Below, piece by piece: positions 5,416 to 6,295 of a stretch of 6,295 bases of DNA. The translations under genes and the position numbers were made by a program. The stretch covers positions 1 to 6,295 of the forward strand of contig DALN01000131.1 in the NCBI GenBank assembly GCA_002499455.1, written 5' to 3'. Positions within the stretch are counted from its first letter, which is position 1, and each line of letters opens with the position of its first letter. The notes under the pieces are model-generated. The model did no database searches and had not been told where the DNA came from. It saw nothing but the letters and a program-made list of their open reading frames with translations. The DNA is from Methanoculleus sp. UBA77. Lineage in GTDB: Archaea; Halobacteriota; Methanomicrobia; Methanomicrobiales; Methanoculleaceae.

Positions 5416-5688
5416 ATGAACAAGACAATCATTACCGTCGTCGGAAAGGATGCCGTGGGGATCATCGCGAAGGTCTGTACCTACCTCGCGGATAACCAGG
5501 TCAACGTCGAGGATATCTCGCAGACGATCGTGCAGGGATACTTCAATATGATGATGATCGTCGATACCAGCGGATTAACAAAACCGTATGCCGAGATGGT
5601 GACCGAACTCGACAGTCTCGGCGACGCGATCGGTGTCCGGATCCGGTGCCAGCGGGAAGACATCTTCACAAAGATGCACCGTATCTGA
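5416..5688 (+). CDS. ACT domain-containing protein (UPF0237)
   Basis: This 90-residue protein consists of one ACT domain, the small beta-alpha-beta-beta-alpha-beta fold that usually binds amino acids or other small effectors and dimerises. The signature is clear: TIITVVGKDAVGIIAKV (4-20), with the GKD and GIIA turn where ligands bind in ACT domains, then VNVEDISQTI (29-38) and the strand FNMMMIVD (43-50). Its length is typical for UPF0237, and it has no catalytic domain. The start MNKTII at 5416 fits both the family's usual N-terminus and the TATA spacing; the ATG at 5404 would add MEEG. The UPF0210 gene begins nine bases after its stop, and this pairing is conserved in bacteria and archaea, so the ACT protein probably acts as a sensing or regulatory partner of the PFL-like protein. 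The effector is unknown. Confidence 0.92.
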   Translation: MNKTIITVVGKDAVGIIAKVCTYLADNQVNVEDISQTIVQGYFNMMMIVDTSGLTKPYAEMVTELDSLGDAIGVRIRCQREDIFTKMHRI

Positions 5689-5697
5689 GGGGCTCGC

Positions 5698-6295
5698 ATG
5701 ATCAATATCCTCGAGGTGAACGAGACCAACAAGATGATCGAGCAGGAGAAGCTCGATGTCCGGACCATCACGCTCGGCATCAGCCTTCTCGACTGCTGCG
5801 ACGCCGATCTCGACGCCTTAAACCGGAATATCTACGACAAGATCACCCGGCTCGCAAAAGACCTCGTCTCGACCGGGAGGGAGATCGAGCTCGAGTACGG
5901 GATCCCGATCGTGAACAAGAGAATAGCCGTAACCCCCGTCGCGCTCGTCGGCGGGCGGGCGTGCAGGTCCCCGGAGGACTTCGTCGAGGTTGCAAAGACG
6001 CTTGATAAAGCCGCACGGGACACGGGGGTCAACTTCATCGGGGGATACTCGGCGATCGTCTCAAAGGGCATGACCCCGAACGAAGAGGCACTCATCCGCT
6101 CGATCCCGGCGGCCCTCGCCGCGACCGAGAGGGTCTGCAGCTCGGTGAACGTCGGCTCGACGAAGACCGGGATCAACATGGACGCCGTTAAGCTGATGGG
6201 AGAGATCGTGCGGGAGACGGCCGAGGCGACGAAGGAGAAGAACTCTCTCGGCTGTGCGAAACTGGTCGTCCTCTGCAACGCCCCCGACGACAACC
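5698..6295 (+). CDS. UPF0210/DUF711 PFL-like family protein (3' end beyond window)
   Basis: The first 199 codons are visible and the frame is open to the window edge. The full family length is about 450 residues, so under half is shown. Family blocks are VRTITLGISLLDC (21-33), GIPIVNKRIAVTP (68-80), NFIGGYSAIVSKG (112-124), SSVNVGSTKTGINMDAV (148-164) and CAKLVVLCNAPDDN (186-199). The family is distantly related in fold to pyruvate formate-lyase and class III ribonucleotide reductase. No reaction is established to my knowledge, and the C-terminal part where a glycyl-radical-type site could be judged is not in view. Translation starts at the ATG at 5698, with GAGGGG about six bases upstream, nine bases after the ACT gene stop, so the two genes are co-transcribed and probably functionally linked. 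Confidence 0.93.
   Translation, partial: MINILEVNETNKMIEQEKLDVRTITLGISLLDCCDADLDALNRNIYDKITRLAKDLVSTGREIELEYGIPIVNKRIAVTPVALVGGRACRSPEDFVEVAKTLDKAARDTGVNFIGGYSAIVSKGMTPNEEALIRSIPAALAATERVCSSVNVGSTKTGINMDAVKLMGEIVRETAEATKEKNSLGCAKLVVLCNAPDDN

Overview
The window looks like the chromosome of a GC-rich methanogenic archaeon, probably of the Methanomicrobiales (Methanoculleus-like). That rests on the adjacent UPF0237 (ACT domain) and UPF0210 (PFL-like) genes, on TATA-like boxes placed for leaderless or short-leader transcripts, on strong GGAGGTGATC-type ribosome binding sites, and on the look of the proteins. The genus is my inference; no rRNA or tRNA is present to test it.

From left to right there are three monocistronic-looking minus-strand genes: a four-helix membrane protein resembling the DUF4239/bestrophin-like family (138-893), a two-domain GNAT acetyltransferase (1142-1987), and a secreted helical protein of unknown function (2299-2970). 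Next comes a minus-strand pair of different composition: a class II Fic protein with a C-terminal winged helix (3701-4858), followed after 10 bases by an Imm-5-like 'putative immunity' protein (3199-3690). To the right, on the plus strand, lie a small ACT-domain protein (5416-5688) and the start of a UPF0210/PFL-like protein (5698 to the window edge), an ACT-PFL pair also known from bacteria and archaea.

The most striking element lies upstream of the Fic gene. Five 22-bp palindromes (arms TAAGTCAAC / GTTGACTTA around a 4-base core) begin at 4897, 4936, 4976, 5016 and 5056, so they are spaced 39, 40, 40 and 40 bp apart. The first abuts the likely TATA/BRE region of the Fic promoter. This is best read as a phased operator array controlling the Fic/Imm-5-like operon. 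It is not a CRISPR array. The two operon genes may form a toxin-and-antidote-like or otherwise co-regulated module, which the sequence suggests but does not prove.

The rest of the 4859-5415 gap holds a possible gene remnant with a good ribosome binding site (from 5178) and the ACT gene promoter. The 1988-2298 gap shows only a small hairpin next to the GNAT start and a T-run terminator. A possible 37-codon small gene lies at 3081-3194.
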